Source: Trichobilharzia regenti (taxonomy: Eukaryota > Platyhelminthes > Trematoda > Strigeidida > Schistosomatidae). Taken from it: 64,000 nucleotides of DNA. This document shows positions 10,870 to 22,204 of this stretch, piece after piece. A program made the position numbers and the translations under genes. Location of the stretch: the NCBI GenBank assembly GCA_944472135.2, contig OX235263.1:9903517-9967516 (forward strand), read 5' to 3'. How positions within the stretch are numbered: position 1 is the first letter of the stretch; every line of letters starts with the position of its first letter. The notes under the pieces were generated by a model, which searched no databases, was not told the DNA's origin, and saw only the letters and a program-made list of their open reading frames with translations.

Positions 10870-11935
10870 GTAATAAAGGTTAATAAAGCAGGATTTGATG
10901 AATTCATCAAATTTCGGTAGAACTCGTCAGCTTAATACTCTATATACATACACGGATATATATATATATACTTTTGAAATTACATTGGGAGATATAAGAC
11001 TGATAAGTAAACAAACTACATTGAATTAGTCATGCAGAAAGACACGTGCGAATGTTTTCCAGGTCATGCTCAAATAGATAAGGGGAGAGAGAGTATGAGA
11101 GATCAGTAACACTGTGAGACTTTATCAACACAAAATTTACCCGTAATAGAGGTAAAATAAATTGAATTACGCTTCGATTACATCACTTAGATAAACAGTT
11201 AGTCATTAGAGAATATAACAAGAATTGCAAACAGACTAATATCAATAGTTATAATAATAACAATAATAGTAATGTTGAAGTGAGTTAAAATAATCCTACT
11301 GATAAAGGATAGTTTTAAATGAATCGAGTATAATAATGATAATAATAATAATAAGAGGTAGAATAATAAGTAGAACGTATTACCATGGTAGATTCAGAGT
11401 CACGACCATCTCCTTTTGCACACAGAGACCAGGTTTATAAACCCGAATTGCACAAGCCTCCACAATTGCAAGCATCTTCTTGTTTCTTTGTCTGCTAACA
11501 ATAACAGTGAATGACTTGACCGCGTCGATATCATGTCTGTAATCCACAAGATGTTTTGTTATTGAGGATTTTGACACTTTGCACTCAGCTGTTTTCAACC
11601 ATTTTGGCAAATGCTCCATCATGATTTGAGTAGACAATCACCTTTCCGTACGACTTATGTATTTGCTGCCACAAACACACTCAAATTGATATAAGCAGTT
11701 TGAAGTGTCGAGGATTGGTGGCTGGTCTTTCCCAGATTGTTGAAGCACTCGCTTGGTGGTGTTAAGGATAACAAGTTTTGCAGCATAATAAGTTCTCTTC
11801 ATGGCTTTATCGAGTCTTCGCTTGACTACTTCCTGTACATCATCTCCTTTGAGTTTCTTGTATCAAAACGCTGCATTACTGTCCACATGTTTGTTTTGAG
11901 TAAAGGTATCTTGACTCTGTCCAGAGGTTAATAGG
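10870..11935 (-). mobile_element. PLE, GIY-YIG 3' half with terminal repeat
   Basis: Minus-strand frame 11380-11637 (STQIMMEHLPKWLKTAECKV) is the middle of a GIY-YIG endonuclease domain. The intact N-terminal part in the sister copy at 57583 reads CVCGSKYIGRTERRL. At the left lies a terminal repeat with a 20-base palindrome (10893-10912) and hammerhead-like boxes. Truncated upstream. Confidence 0.75.
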
Positions 11936-12186
11936 ACGTTGTTTTGTTGATGGTAGCTAGAAGTCAAATTCAGAATACCTATGCCCTTCTGCTTGAGACA
12001 CAGTCACGTTCAAATGATGAATCCAAAGACTAGCAAAATGACTCACACACACACAAATATTTACCTTACAAGAACATTACTCATCCTTCATAAACTTATT
12101 CGCCTTTATGAACTTGAATTGTTATTTCAACTCTGTGTATTCAAATTCACATGCATCTGCCCGACCAGTTGCATTTGATTTTGATG

Positions 12187-12350
12187 TAGTTGTGTTCTCT
12201 GAGCTAGCTGGACGGTTTATTTGCGAAGCTTTCACCTCCGCCTACTAGGCAACATCTTCAGTGTATACTTCACTTCGTTGAAGTGAGCTTTTAGATTTCT
12301 TCACAAGTTTATTAGTCATTTCTCCTGGTGGATGCCCTTGAACATGATTG
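12187..12350 (-). mobile_element. PLE terminal repeat fragment
   Basis: GTTGTGTTCTCTGAGCT...GCGAAGCTTTCA...GGCAACATCTTCAGTG matches repeats at 39655, 40320 (inverted) and 45655. It ends about 50 bases before the exon 5 acceptor. Confidence 0.55.
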
Positions 12351-12398
12351 GTTATTTTCGTGTGTTGTTGCCTAAGTTTCTCTATTTCCTATTTATAG

Positions 12399-12686
12399 AT
12401 GCTTGGCGTAATAAAACTATCGATGATGCTGAAATCGACTGGGAGACAAAAGTAACCTCTATTCAAGAAGAAATGTCAGACAATAATGAACGTGCTCGAC
12501 CTCAACCATCACCAAGAGATTATCCAATGTTAGGCGCTAAAGCATTATATGATCAAATGATAATAGCCGGGATACGACGTCAACCAAATTGGATTGCAAG
12601 ATTCCGGTGTAAAGGAACAGATTTAAAAACTGGTGCTAGTGAATATTCAGATTATGTGAAATTAGAAGTTTTAGCTGGTGATACAT
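12399..12686 (+). CDS. Ig-gene exon 5: rest of Ig3
   Basis: Acceptor TTTATAG ending at 12398; donor GTAAGT at 12687; 288 bases, phase 1 both sides. It starts DAWRNKTIDDAEIDW (sequon NKT and the Ig Trp) and has the second Cys in WIARFRCKGTD, followed by the G-strand YVKLEVL. The insert between Trp and Cys is long (about 55 residues) and includes a proline- and charge-rich stretch (RARPQPSPRDYP), longer than a typical I-set C-to-F region. Confidence 0.9.
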
Positions 12687-12929
12687 GTAAGTTTTTTTTA
12701 ACTTTGAGGCCTTTAATTAAGAACAGAAAGAAGGTTTCAAGCCTATGTTAATCCTTTTCTAATAACTGTATATACTTGTCGAATACCTCCTTGAGAATGC
12801 CAAATGAAGACGAAGATATCACTTCGTCTGGGAGTTGGCTTTAAAACCTAACGAAACAGTAATCCAGGGGGATATAGTCCTCACCTCTTGGCCTTTAAAC
12901 TATCCTGATATATCATCCAAAGCGTCTCA

Positions 12930-13340
12930 ACTTGGTGAAGTTGAAAAGATAAGATAGATCAGGCCTGAAGTCCAACCAAAACATGGCTTCATCAGTCAAT
13001 GAAATCCACAATACTTAGTATAAGATGGCTATGTAGGAAGGTGTAGACTTCTTTGTTGGGTTCCTAGCCATAGTAGAAGCCGGAGAAGACTGGAGATAAT
13101 CGGTGATATGGCTCAAGGTGATCGTTTTCAGTGATGGCGTAGATGCATCCTCTCCATGTGACTTATAATACCCAATAAAACTGTATTGCTCTTCGTTATT
13201 ACTATTCTTTTTGCTTCATATCTCTGTTTAATGTCTGTATTTTGCACTTCTTTTTATTTTCTCCTCTGTCTTTGTGTGTTGAGTGAAGTGTGGCGACTTG
13301 AACTGCTGAGCACCGGTGCAAAGTTCTATGCTGAAACCAG
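12930..13340 (+). mobile_element. RTE-related LINE (second subfamily), 3' end
   Basis: The reading (IGDMAQGDRFQ, then TGCATCC...GTGACTTATAATACCC and the UTR to AGTGTGGCGACTTGAACTGCTG) parallels 51380-51690 in the same orientation. No intact frame. Confidence 0.6.
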
Positions 13341-13665
13341 TCATTCAGTTAGTCAAAAGTCATTTCTTAAAACGCTGGACATTGTTAATACATCTCCTGT
13401 CTTCCTACGGTATAGAAATGAGAAGAGACTCGGAATATTAAGTCGTTCCTTGTGCAATGTATTGTTTATGCCAGGAATCCCACATGTGGTCTTTCTTTAA
13501 ACTCTTTTGAACATATGTCTGTCATATTTTTGGAAGAGCTGTCTGCCTGTAAGCCGTATTCCGTCTATGCACTGTGTATAAAGTGGCATATATTCCATTA
13601 ATTATTCTGAAATTAACTTTAGCAAATATATGTTGTATTCTCAAGTATTGATTTTGTAAGGATTT
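13341..13665. other. Unassigned intronic stretch
   Basis: No recognised element. The plus-strand frame at 13186-13500 begins in the LINE UTR and has no motif. Confidence 0.4.
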
Positions 13666-14040
13666 TGTTTAATCGGATGGAGGATTTCATTATGAGCTGA
13701 CATCAGTTAGAGAAACATTGGAAAACAACCATAGAGTACTGAACAGCTGTGTAGTCCTAGTGTGGGACTCTTCATCTGTACACACCCACCGCCAGAGTTC
13801 GAACACAGGACCTTCTGGTTACAAGGCTAGCGAGCTCGTATACCATTAAGCGGCCACTGGGAGCCGATCCAATGACTAGCACATGAATTCTAACTTCTGC
13901 CAATTCAAGACATTACGCAATGTCTTCTTCGATGAGTTACTGCCTCATCTTCAACCTGCTGTAACCTACTGGTCACGACTTCTCACTAGAACCTGCCTGA
14001 ATAGGGCCAGTCGCTAGTGAGCACCAGGTCAATTTTCAAG
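13666..14040 (-). mobile_element. SINE H-beta
   Basis: Reverse of the 11-365 unit, from the CCTCC-type tail to CTAGTGAGCACC. The hammerhead box is damaged (CTGAAGA reads ATGAAGA and GAAAC is lost on the minus strand). Confidence 0.75.
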
Positions 14041-14059
14041 TATTAGTTATGCAGGGATT

Positions 14060-14215
14060 TCTTTTTGTTTGATTGTTTGGAGGATTTCATCATGAGTGCG
14101 TACTGACGAAGGGTCCTAGACTAGAACGAAACAGCTGTCCAGTACTCCCTGTAGGTTTTCCAATGGTTCTCCAAGTGATATCAGCTCATGATGGAATTCT
14201 TCAACCAATCAAATA
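14060..14215 (+). mobile_element. SINE H-beta partial copy, abutting the previous one
   Basis: After an inverted GGAGGATTTCATCATGAG it reads GTGCGTACTGACGAAGG, CTGTCCAGTACTCCCTG and the common tail. Hammerhead core altered. The two copies look like parts of a rearranged multimer. Confidence 0.6.
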
Positions 14216-14496
14216 AAAAATCATTCTGTATGAACTCGGTGCTGAAGAAGCTTGTTTATACAAGCAGTATTCTTGTTGTGCTTTCATTTGCGTACATTTC
14301 ACATTGGTTAAGACCGTTTTAGTCGTCTCACCTCACAGACTGTTAACCAACAATCAGTAGAATTTGAAATTTTCCCGTCGATTGATTGGACCGAAGTGCT
14401 CGGTCTTAGGTTGACATGTCGGCTTCTTGTGCAGATGCTTCGACGATGTCTGGGCATTTAGTTAGTATTTAATCGGTGGATGGTAACTAGCAGAGG

Positions 14497-14545
14497 AATC
14501 CAGAATAATGCGCACTTCGTCCTATTCGGGACTCATCATCTGGAC
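14497..14545 (-). ncRNA. Hammerhead remnant (H-alpha), left arm of the inverted pair
   Basis: The minus strand reads ATGATGAG for CTGATGAG and GAAG for GAAA; two core changes, predicted dead. Confidence 0.5.
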
Positions 14546-14780
14546 ATCGTCGAAGCATCTGCACAACAAGCCGACATGTCAACCTGTGATCGAGCACTTC
14601 GGTCCAATCAATCGACGGGAAAATGTCAATTTCAATTAAATAATTAATATCACCCGTTGCACAAGAGGTGGCTGTCGTGGCTCAAGTGATCTAATGGATA
14701 ACGCTTTGGTGTCTGAAACTATGGTTACTGGGCTCGAGCCTCGGTGGGAACATAATCACTCACTGAGAAATGCAGGTACA

Positions 14781-14823
14781 TCCAGGTGACGAGTCCCAAA
14801 TAGGACGAAATGCGCATCCTGGA
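14781..14823 (+). ncRNA. Hammerhead ribozyme (H-alpha) with one core change
   Basis: Stem I TCCAG/CTGGA, stem II GTCC/GGAC and GAAA are intact. Stem III is the U-A version (ATGCGCAT) with cleavage triplet ATC. The only core defect is the first base of CTGACGA, which is G at 14786, so it is probably inactive. Confidence 0.65.
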
Positions 14824-15164
14824 TTCCACTGTTAGTCATCATCCACCAATTAAATACAACAGTCAGTAACTTTATTCTCGATAGTATTTACCTTTTTTTT
14901 TGAACTTTTCTCAAAGACAGTGCAGTTATTACCCAGGTTGATTTAACTAAAACCCTCATCTAGTACATTTAGATAACAACAAATTATTGATTTTCGCAGC
15001 TTGCTAGAGAGATAATGTGCCTCAAGAATGATGAAAGGCGTACCAATCGTTCTTTTTTCTATACAAATGACGATACCAGATGTTAAGTGGTCATTTTGGA
15101 TAAGAAACTAGGAATTTTGGCAGTTAACCAGACTACAATAATATGACACAACAAATATGCAAAA

Positions 15165-15325
15165 GGAAAAGGTATGCAGAAACATCCAAATGACAGCATG
15201 CATTGAGCCAATGGCCGAATGGAACCCAAATGAGAAGCACACGAGTTAAGTGTGAGTATACAGGTTGCATGAAGAAGCTGGCGTGAGGAGGATATGATAG
15301 TTTGTGGGCAGCTGTGATGTCCTAT
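15165..15325 (+). mobile_element. RTE-like LINE 3'-terminal fragment
   Basis: Broken frame HPNDSMH...WNPK...SWREEDMIVCGQL corresponds to the C-terminal RTE region RKPSSDI...WRRSCEEEM. It is cut at 15325 by the adjoining LTR. Confidence 0.5.
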
Positions 15326-15679
15326 TGTTGTGAGAGCTGGCTGCATGTCAAAATTGTAGACAGAAATTTACGTCAATGTTCACGTCCCGAATCGAGGTCA
15401 TGAGAAAAAACATAACAACAAAGCTCAGCCTTGAGGAACTCAGCAACCAATCACAGAAGACTTAAGGTGTACAAATACGATTCGCAGATATATGGCCTAA
15501 CCTTCTGAGAAACGGCCACAAGCAGTACAGAATAACCGTCAGCAGGAAAACAATCAATCGGAATACGTCGCTTCTCTGCTAACAATAACGCTAATAATAA
15601 TGTACATAAGAATCCATAAATATCTGTTGATTTTCTGAATAAACAATCTGTTGCCTGGCCCTTGTCTTCTGTCGTTACA
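15326..15679 (-). mobile_element. Solo LTR, copy C
   Basis: Reverse orientation, from TGTTGTGAG to CTTCTGTCGTTACA. Flanks CTAT/CTCG do not form a clean duplication, so it has mutated or recombined. Confidence 0.7.
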
Positions 15680-15855
15680 CTCGGAACGAAAAGTGTGAAC
15701 AGTAATATAGGGTTGATGTTTTTCAGGAAAATAGTTGATCACTTGGTGATATTCAAAGCTACCATGAAGTGATTTAGCTTCACACCTATTCGTGACCCTT
15801 CCTAAAAGTTTTTTTGGGCTGAGCATATTATTATATAGTTACTCATAATATTTCC

Positions 15856-15896
15856 TCAGTCACTACTACTACTACTACTAATAATAATAATGATTT
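15856..15896 (+). repeat. CTA/TAA microsatellite
   Basis: ACTACTACTACTACTA then ATAATAATAATGA, 20 bases upstream of the exon 6 acceptor. Confidence 0.8.
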
Positions 15897-15918
15897 CTTG
15901 GTACTTTCGATATTTCAG

Positions 15919-16058
15919 TGGAACAAATCCCTAAACTTCGCATAGTATCCCATACTGATCCAAGTTCACCGTATCCAAACAAAGTTGAATGTATTGATGA
16001 CAATCAAAATCATGAATCGCAAGTCACTTGGACACGTCAAGATGAATCAATTGATCAG
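15919..16058 (+). CDS. Ig-gene exon 6: first half of Ig4
   Basis: Acceptor TATTTCAG ending at 15918; donor GTAATT (slightly weaker) at 16059; phase 1 in, phase 0 out, 140 bases. It reads EQIPKLRIVSHTDPSSPYP, first Cys in KVECIDD, Trp in QVTWTRQDE, then ends at DQ. The intron is placed after the Trp instead of near the Cys, unlike other domains here. Confidence 0.85.
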
Positions 16059-16189
16059 GTAATTTAATTGGATAAATTCTACCCTCATTACATAATTATT
16101 GCTATGTATTTTATCTTTTCTATTAGCAGTTAACACAATGACGAAGCAAAGAACATCCTAGACAAGTTCAATAATGTTCACCTTGCTAT

Positions 16190-17010
16190 AAATTTTACGA
16201 CTGAGAAAGAAAGAGACTCTAGTATTGATAAACGGATGAAAAATTGAGCACTGTGGTGGTACAGTACAACTCCATTATGAATAAAATTTTATTTTGATAA
16301 AATCACACAGCGTTGTACAGTGATATTTACGGATGACCAAATTTCGAGCACATATTATTGCTCCTAATCATATCAAGACACTACTCACATAACTTTCTTT
16401 CTGCACTTATATACATGAGTAAATAAGATGTTTTTATAGTTAAATAAATAAGTAACTTGTTAGAATGTTATAACGTGAATTGAACATGTTTTAACATTAT
16501 TTATTATCCTCTGATTTGACTTGTGGTAATAATATCTTTCATATCTTTGGTATTTGGATTGATTCATTTCTTTTACATGTGTTGGGTGTAGACGCGATGA
16601 TCCAGAATGCAGTAATCCATCTCTCTCTCTCTCCACCTACCTGTATTACATTTTAGAATTTTAACCCTCTCCCACCAGCCTATTGTGTGGTTGTGTGTTA
16701 ATCCATGCAGGACAATTGCTGAGCTTTTTTTCTAAATTAATTATCTTCTCGGGGTCAACCATTCTTACCTTAGCTAAATTCTTGTGTTCCGACAATTTGA
16801 CTAACCCCGACCTACTAGTTCGACCTATATAGTTGACCTAACTCACAGTCATTGCATAGTATTTTGTAAATTATATTATTTTGTTTAATTGGGTCCACTG
16901 ACAGGGCCCTTTAAGCTACAGAGCTTGTCCTACTTGAATGAGTTTGTAGGTTTGTATGCCAACCTGATTCTTGCTTTATTAAGAATGCTACGTAGGGAAG
17001 GTCTCAGATG
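16190..17010 (-). mobile_element. PLE, GIY-YIG region and terminal repeat
   Basis: The minus strand carries the GIY-YIG part (the region containing CCGACAATTTGACTAACC and ACACACAACCACACAATAGG) and the repeat GTGGTACAGTACAACTCC. It parallels the plus-strand copy at 60600-61330. Confidence 0.65.
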
Positions 17011-17214
17011 TCCCCTCCTTATATATGGTTAAACCACTGTAGAGATGCCTCATATTCTGCCTTATTTATGTTATCATTATTAGTTTCACAATTATTTTTA
17101 TTTTACTCTTGACCTTTTCTGATCTTCCCAATGGATTTTTTAGAATAGTTATTTGACACCAACCAGTTATTCTTCTATCTGTTTCATTTCATCGTTTAGT
17201 AAATATTACTGTAT

Positions 17215-17560
17215 AACACACTGTGTGATTTTATCAAAAAATTTCATTCACAACGGAAAGTTAGACTTAAATATTCTTCAGTTTTAGATGTCCTTATGTC
17301 CAGAAAAGAGGATGGCACGATAAGAAGAAGATGTGTATTATAGAAAACCTACATCAATCGACTGTCAGTATATACTCAATTTTACAGCTTCTTGCCTTTG
17401 AAATACAAACGCAGTCTGATAAATTGCTCGGTCCGGCACAGAGCAAAAGCAATATGTTTAGTGATGAATGGCTTAAATAGTTGCTGATGGAGAACGAATA
17501 TCCAGTAAAATTCATTGTTTAAAAAATATAAATCAAAAGTCAAGGCAGGCCAAAGTACCA
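17215..17560 (+). mobile_element. PLE, end of reverse transcriptase
   Basis: The reading KFSVLDVLMSRKEDGTIRRR...PLKYKRSLINC is the end of a PLE RT (family pattern FLDVxxxRxxDGxL...RKPT...PxxxKRxL). Stops are present. Confidence 0.65.
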
Positions 17561-17574
17561 ATATAAGAATGAAA

Positions 17575-18562
17575 CTTGTGCACTGTGGTAGAGTGTAATT
17601 CCATTATGGGTAAATTTTGTTTCGATAAAGTCTCACAGTGTTATAAAGTAATGTTTACTGATGACCACGTTTCGAGCACAATTTATTGCCACTCATAATC
17701 ATATCAAGGTAATCACTCACACGACTTCCTAAATTCATTTATATAGTTCCATTGTTTTTCTCTTGATTTTCACTTGATTTGACTGGTAATAGTATTTTCC
17801 ATATTTCAGGTATGAGTGATGAGTCATTCTTATTGCATGTGTTTGGTGTAGACTCGATGAACCAGGCGGGATTCAGTAATCAACCTCTCTCTCTCCACCT
17901 ATCTATATTACTTTTTAGAATTTTAACCCTCTCCCACCCTAATGTGTGGTTGTGTGTTAGCGCATGGATTGCAATCGCTGAGCTTTTTTCTAAATTACTT
18001 ATCTCCATGGGGTCAAACCTACAAACTCACTCAGAAACAAACCCTGTAGGCTAAAGGACCCTGTCAGTTGACCCAATTAGACAAAATAATGTCATTTACA
18101 AAATACCCTGCAATGACTAAGTTAAGTCAACTACATAGGTCAAACTAGTAGGTCAGGGGTAGTCAGATTGTCAGAGCATAAAAATTTAGCTAAGGTAAGA
18201 ATGGTTGACCCCGAGATTGCAATGCATGCGCTAACACACAACCACACAATAGGATGATGGGAGAGGGTTAAAATTCTAAAAAGTAATCTAGATAGGTGGA
18301 GAGAGAGGTTGATTACTGAATCCCGCCTGGTTCATCGAGTCTACACCCAACACATGCAATAGGAATGACTCATCACTCATACCTGAAATATGGAAAATAC
18401 TATTACCAATCAAATCAAGTGAAAATCAAGAGAAAAACAATAGAACTATATAAATGAATTTAGGAAGTCGTGTGATATGATATGATTGGCAATAAATTGT
18501 GCTCGAAACCTGGTCATCAGTAAACATTACTGTATAACACTGTGAGACTTTATCAAAGCAAG
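17575..18562. repeat. Large PLE inverted repeat
   Basis: About 350 bases at 17615-17965 recur inverted at 18217-18562 with few differences. Each arm holds the GIY-YIG C-terminal region and the terminal repeat. The spacer (about 250 bases) carries the ACCCTGCAATGACT...GGTCAAACTAGTAGG part of GIY-YIG in plus orientation. Confidence 0.75.
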
Positions 18563-19064
18563 GTACCAATAGTTTCAAAAAAAGGCCTTATTCATACAAC
18601 TTCTGTTTTTCAGAGATAATATCAGAAAGATATTAATTAACATGACGCCTTGGGAATGTTGTATAAACCAAGTTAGAAAGTTGTGTGCATGACTTTAAGC
18701 AATGACTATAAGCAATAAATAATGCTTGAAACGTCATCAGTAAATACTACTGTATACCGCTAAGACTTTATCAAAAAAAAATTTTCCCCTTTTAATGGAA
18801 TGCGAGGTGATTTCCTTTGCTTATCTAGAAACCATTATTTTCAACTATAGCAGACAGCATGGATGAGAATGTTTAAACCTGTTAGAAAGAGGCAAAATAC
18901 ATGCAATTATCAAGTTATTAGCGTGTCGTTGACATGCATTTGTTTCTGCTTTCTGATTGGACGCTTGCACTATTCCAAACTCTCAACCGGATTGGTTGAT
19001 TTCCAGTCTGCCTTATTTTTGTATAAATACAGTCACTTTTGTCATAAATAAATGATTCTGGTTT
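18563..19064. other. Mixed intronic stretch
   Basis: A further PLE terminal-repeat remnant around 18700-18790; the rest unassigned. TATAAATA at 19021 precedes the SINE but has no gene attached. Confidence 0.4.
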
Positions 19065-19195
19065 TGATTGCATGGAGGATTTAATCATGAGCTGACATCA
19101 GTTAGAGAACCATTGAAACCTGGGAGTACTGGACAGCCGTTTCGTCCTAGTTTGGGACTCCTCATCAGTACGCACCCACCGGGATTCGATGGTTT
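19065..19195 (-). mobile_element. SINE H-beta tail fragment
   Basis: ATGGAGGATTTAATCATGAGC through GGAGTACTGGACAGCCGTTTCG to GTACGCACCCACCGGGATTCG. The hammerhead reading is shifted by inserted bases (CTGATGAGGAG), so it is unlikely to fold properly. Confidence 0.65.
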
Positions 19196-19259
19196 TACCG
19201 CTGATTATCGCGTGTTCTTCTTTACCAGTTAAGTGGGCACTGGTCAGTAGTTAAGCAGT

Positions 19260-19805
19260 TACCTCGTGACAAAGATCTAGCATCATAACAAAACCAGAAT
19301 AAGGAAGATAAAGGCAGATTTTTATCACTCTGAGATCAGCTTAAAAGAACAAGCTTTGGGTTTTCAACACCTACGTTAAGTCAGTCAATGCTTCTATACG
19401 TGTCTGAAACTTGTCACGTACATCATGTAAAGCCTTTCAAACAGCTGTCTTCGTTGGTTCCATATTGAAGGTCAAATGGTTAACCGGAGAAAATTAGGAA
19501 CAGGAAACTCTGGGAACTAACAAATTAGAGACCGACTAATCAAGAAATATGTAGAAGAAATGGAGAAGAGTCGAAGACACACTGAGGAGACCGTTGAATG
19601 ACAATGCTCATCGCACCCCCTGGCGGAACCCAGATGGAAAATGAAAATTTAAGTGTATTCCCAAGGTTGACGTACACGAGGTCGTGTAGGAGAGCAAATG
19701 AAAACTTATGGGAAATCATGGAGTCAACTGATGAGGACTTGGATATGTGCTGTTGAAGCCTTATATTCCACTTGGAACCTAAGGGAACAATAATACTTAT
19801 ATTTT
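19260..19805 (+). mobile_element. RTE-like LINE, 3' end, decayed
   Basis: Broken frame FITLRSA, VFNTYVKSVNAS, HTLRRPLND, then GAAGCCTTATATTCCACTTGGAAC and an AACAATAATAC tail. Confidence 0.65.
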
Positions 19806-19944
19806 GCCTTGAAATTTGAAGACTGTAGATGTACCTTGAGATTATTTCTTTCCTTCACAGCTTCGTTATATTTTTGAGTTTACAGTCAACTTTTAGCTTG
19901 TTTCTCATCGCTTTCTGAACAAAGCTTGGAATGGCAGTCACCTC

Positions 19945-21085
19945 TCTATCTCAACTTCATCGACTTTGAATAGGCCTTCGACAGCGTCGATCGAGAGGTC
20001 ATTTGGAAACTACTTCGCTATTACGGGGTGCCATCGACAATTATACATCTCATCCAACAGTTATACGACAATGCTGCATGCCAAGTAATCCACAACGGGA
20101 AACTTACGGAAGCCTTCGAAGTGAGGACGGGAGTGAGGCAAGGCTGTCTACTATCACCAATGATCTTCCTGATTGCAATTGACTGGATAATGCGACAGAC
20201 AACGGCAACCAACGAGGGAACAGGCATAAAATGGACTGACACAAAAGACTTGGAGGATCTGGATTTCGCCGATGATATATGTCTGATTTCCCATAAACTG
20301 GAAGATATGCAAGTGAAAAGTAACAAGTTGGCAGAAGAAGCATCCAAAGATAGGACTTCACGTGAACATAGATAAAACAGAGATGATGAAGATTCCTAGC
20401 CAACATCAACAGCAACAACAACAACAGACAACAATCAGCATAAGTGGGAAGAACCTGAAAGAAACAACCTCCTTCACCTACCTGGGAAGCATCGTCTCAA
20501 CTACAGGCGGAACTGACGAGGACATCAAAGCCAGAATCGGAAAAGCAAGACAAGCTTTCATTACTCTCAAATCTGTGTGGAGGTCAACAGCACTCAGCAT
20601 CAAAAATAAGATCCGGATTTTCAACTCCAATGTGAAGTCAGTGCTACTATACGGATCAGAGACTTGGCGAGTCATAAAGAGCATCTCAAACAAACTTCAA
20701 ACCTTCATTAACAGCTGTCTCCACTCAATACTCAAGATCATATGGCCGGCCAGAAAAGATCAGCAACAGGGGTCTCTGGGAGCGAACCAATCAGAAACCG
20801 ATTGTGAAACAAATAGGCAGAAAGAAATGGAGATGGATTGGCCATACGCTTAGGAAACCATCAAGTGACATCACTAGACAAGCCCTCGAGTGGAACCCGA
20901 AAGGGAGGCGGCGAGTTGGTCGTCCAAGGGTGACTTGGAGGAGGTCATGCGAGGAGGAGATGAAAGCATGTGGACAGACCTGGGGCAGGGTGAAAAAGTT
21001 GTCAGAAAACCGAAGGCAATGGAGGTGCGCAGCTGAAGCCCTATGTTCCTCTAGGAACTAAAGGATACAATAATAATAATAATCT
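19945..21085 (+). mobile_element. RTE-like LINE, best-preserved 3' half
   Basis: Motif A FIDFE-stop-AFDS (19965-20000; one nonsense change), motif B GVRQGCLLSP, motif C LDFADDI, then a Gln-rich stretch, FTYLGSIVSTTGGTDEDIKA, NSNVKSVLLYGSETWR, WRWIGHTLRKPSSDI and the C-terminal WRRSCEEEMKACGQTWGRV. It ends GAAGCCCTATGTTCCTCTAGG-AAC-TAAAGGA with an AATAATAAT tail, as RTE elements do. The frame is split between 20028, 20362 and 20804; no longer coding. Confidence 0.85.
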
Positions 21086-21339
21086 CATCGCTTTCAGACC
21101 TACTAAAGTCAGAATATTGGTATATAAATTCGTGACATCAAAACTAAACCCTTTTCCGTTCTTTTCTCTTCTGACATCCTCTTACGAGATAATTCCAGTA
21201 GGACGTAATGCAAATGTTAAATATTTAAACACCTAAAATGATAACTTGTTCCTATAATCAACCATTGGTCTGACTGGGTACCTTGTTTTATGGCCTCTGG
21301 TAGTTCCATACATGGAGATATCCTAACCTATGCCTAATC

Positions 21340-22200
21340 TAATATTAATATTCAGCGAAGAGACTCTTTTCAACATCGAATTTAGTATTAAGCTGTACCA
21401 TCGTTTATATATATGGTTTTCTTTAAGAAATTATATCCGGTGAGGGAATTAGGCCAAAGGTGTGAATACATGAAATAATAATAAAGTAGTGGTATGAAAT
21501 GCAATTAAAGTATTTGTGATTATAGTCATGGCTTAATGCCAAGTGGCAAAATAATTAATGTCATATATACAATACACATATATATATATAATATTATATA
21601 ATACACAAGGTGTATAGATTTTGAAAAGGTATACATAATTATAAGATTAGTAGACGAATATAAAATGTTACATAACATGGTGTGAAATTTAATAAGATAG
21701 AATTCGATATTGTAAAAATAAAATAAAACTATAAAAACTAATAATTTGGGTTTAAAATGTCAAGTGGAAAAGATTCAGAGTGAGAATAGTAATAATAATA
21801 ATCGTAGTAATAAGGGAACAGTAGATAGAATATCTAAATAAACAAAATAAATAAATGTCTATCCCTCTACAGCCAAGGCAGAAGTAGGGATTGTACATAC
21901 TTCTTTTGTATACAAAGGTCTTGCTTAAAGTCATGAATTTCTAAGGCCTTAGCTTTCTTTCGAAGTCTGTAACGAAAAAAACAAAACTAGCAAGTTAGCA
22001 TGGGTTCTATATATGATCTTGAAATCATGGTCAGGGTTGACAGAGCGACAGAAGTCGATCAAGTGTTCCAGAATAGAGCTTCGCACACACTTTCCTTTTT
22101 CCCTTGTAAAACCATGCGGCTGGAATGTGTCCTCGTATCCGTGCGGAATATCTAATATTGTAGACAAATCGTCTTTATCAAGTATTGGTTTTGTAGGGGA
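21340..22200 (-). mobile_element. PLE, GIY-YIG 3' part and non-coding end
   Basis: Minus frame 21949-22242 ends SSILEHLIDFCRSVNPDHDFKII, the C-terminal part of the PLE endonuclease; the end region to 21340 is AT-rich non-coding, shared with 32050-32210. Frame broken before the conserved LCIQKKYVQSLLLPW end. Confidence 0.65.
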
Positions 22201-22204
22201 ATTT

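Larger units (their letters stand above)
14371..14862. mobile_element. Head-to-head inverted pair of SINE H-alpha
   Basis: Left arm (14371-14546, minus) and right arm (14547-14862, plus) meet at the hammerhead region of the left copy and ACATCGTCGAAGCATCTGC of the right one. Both carry GTCAACCT and CGGTCCAATCAATCGACGGG in opposite orientation. Confidence 0.75.

Noticed and set aside
12332..12751. Use of the ATG-started 139-codon frame as a separate gene
   Set aside because: Its centre is exon 5; the parts outside 12399-12686 are intron on both sides of good splice sites.
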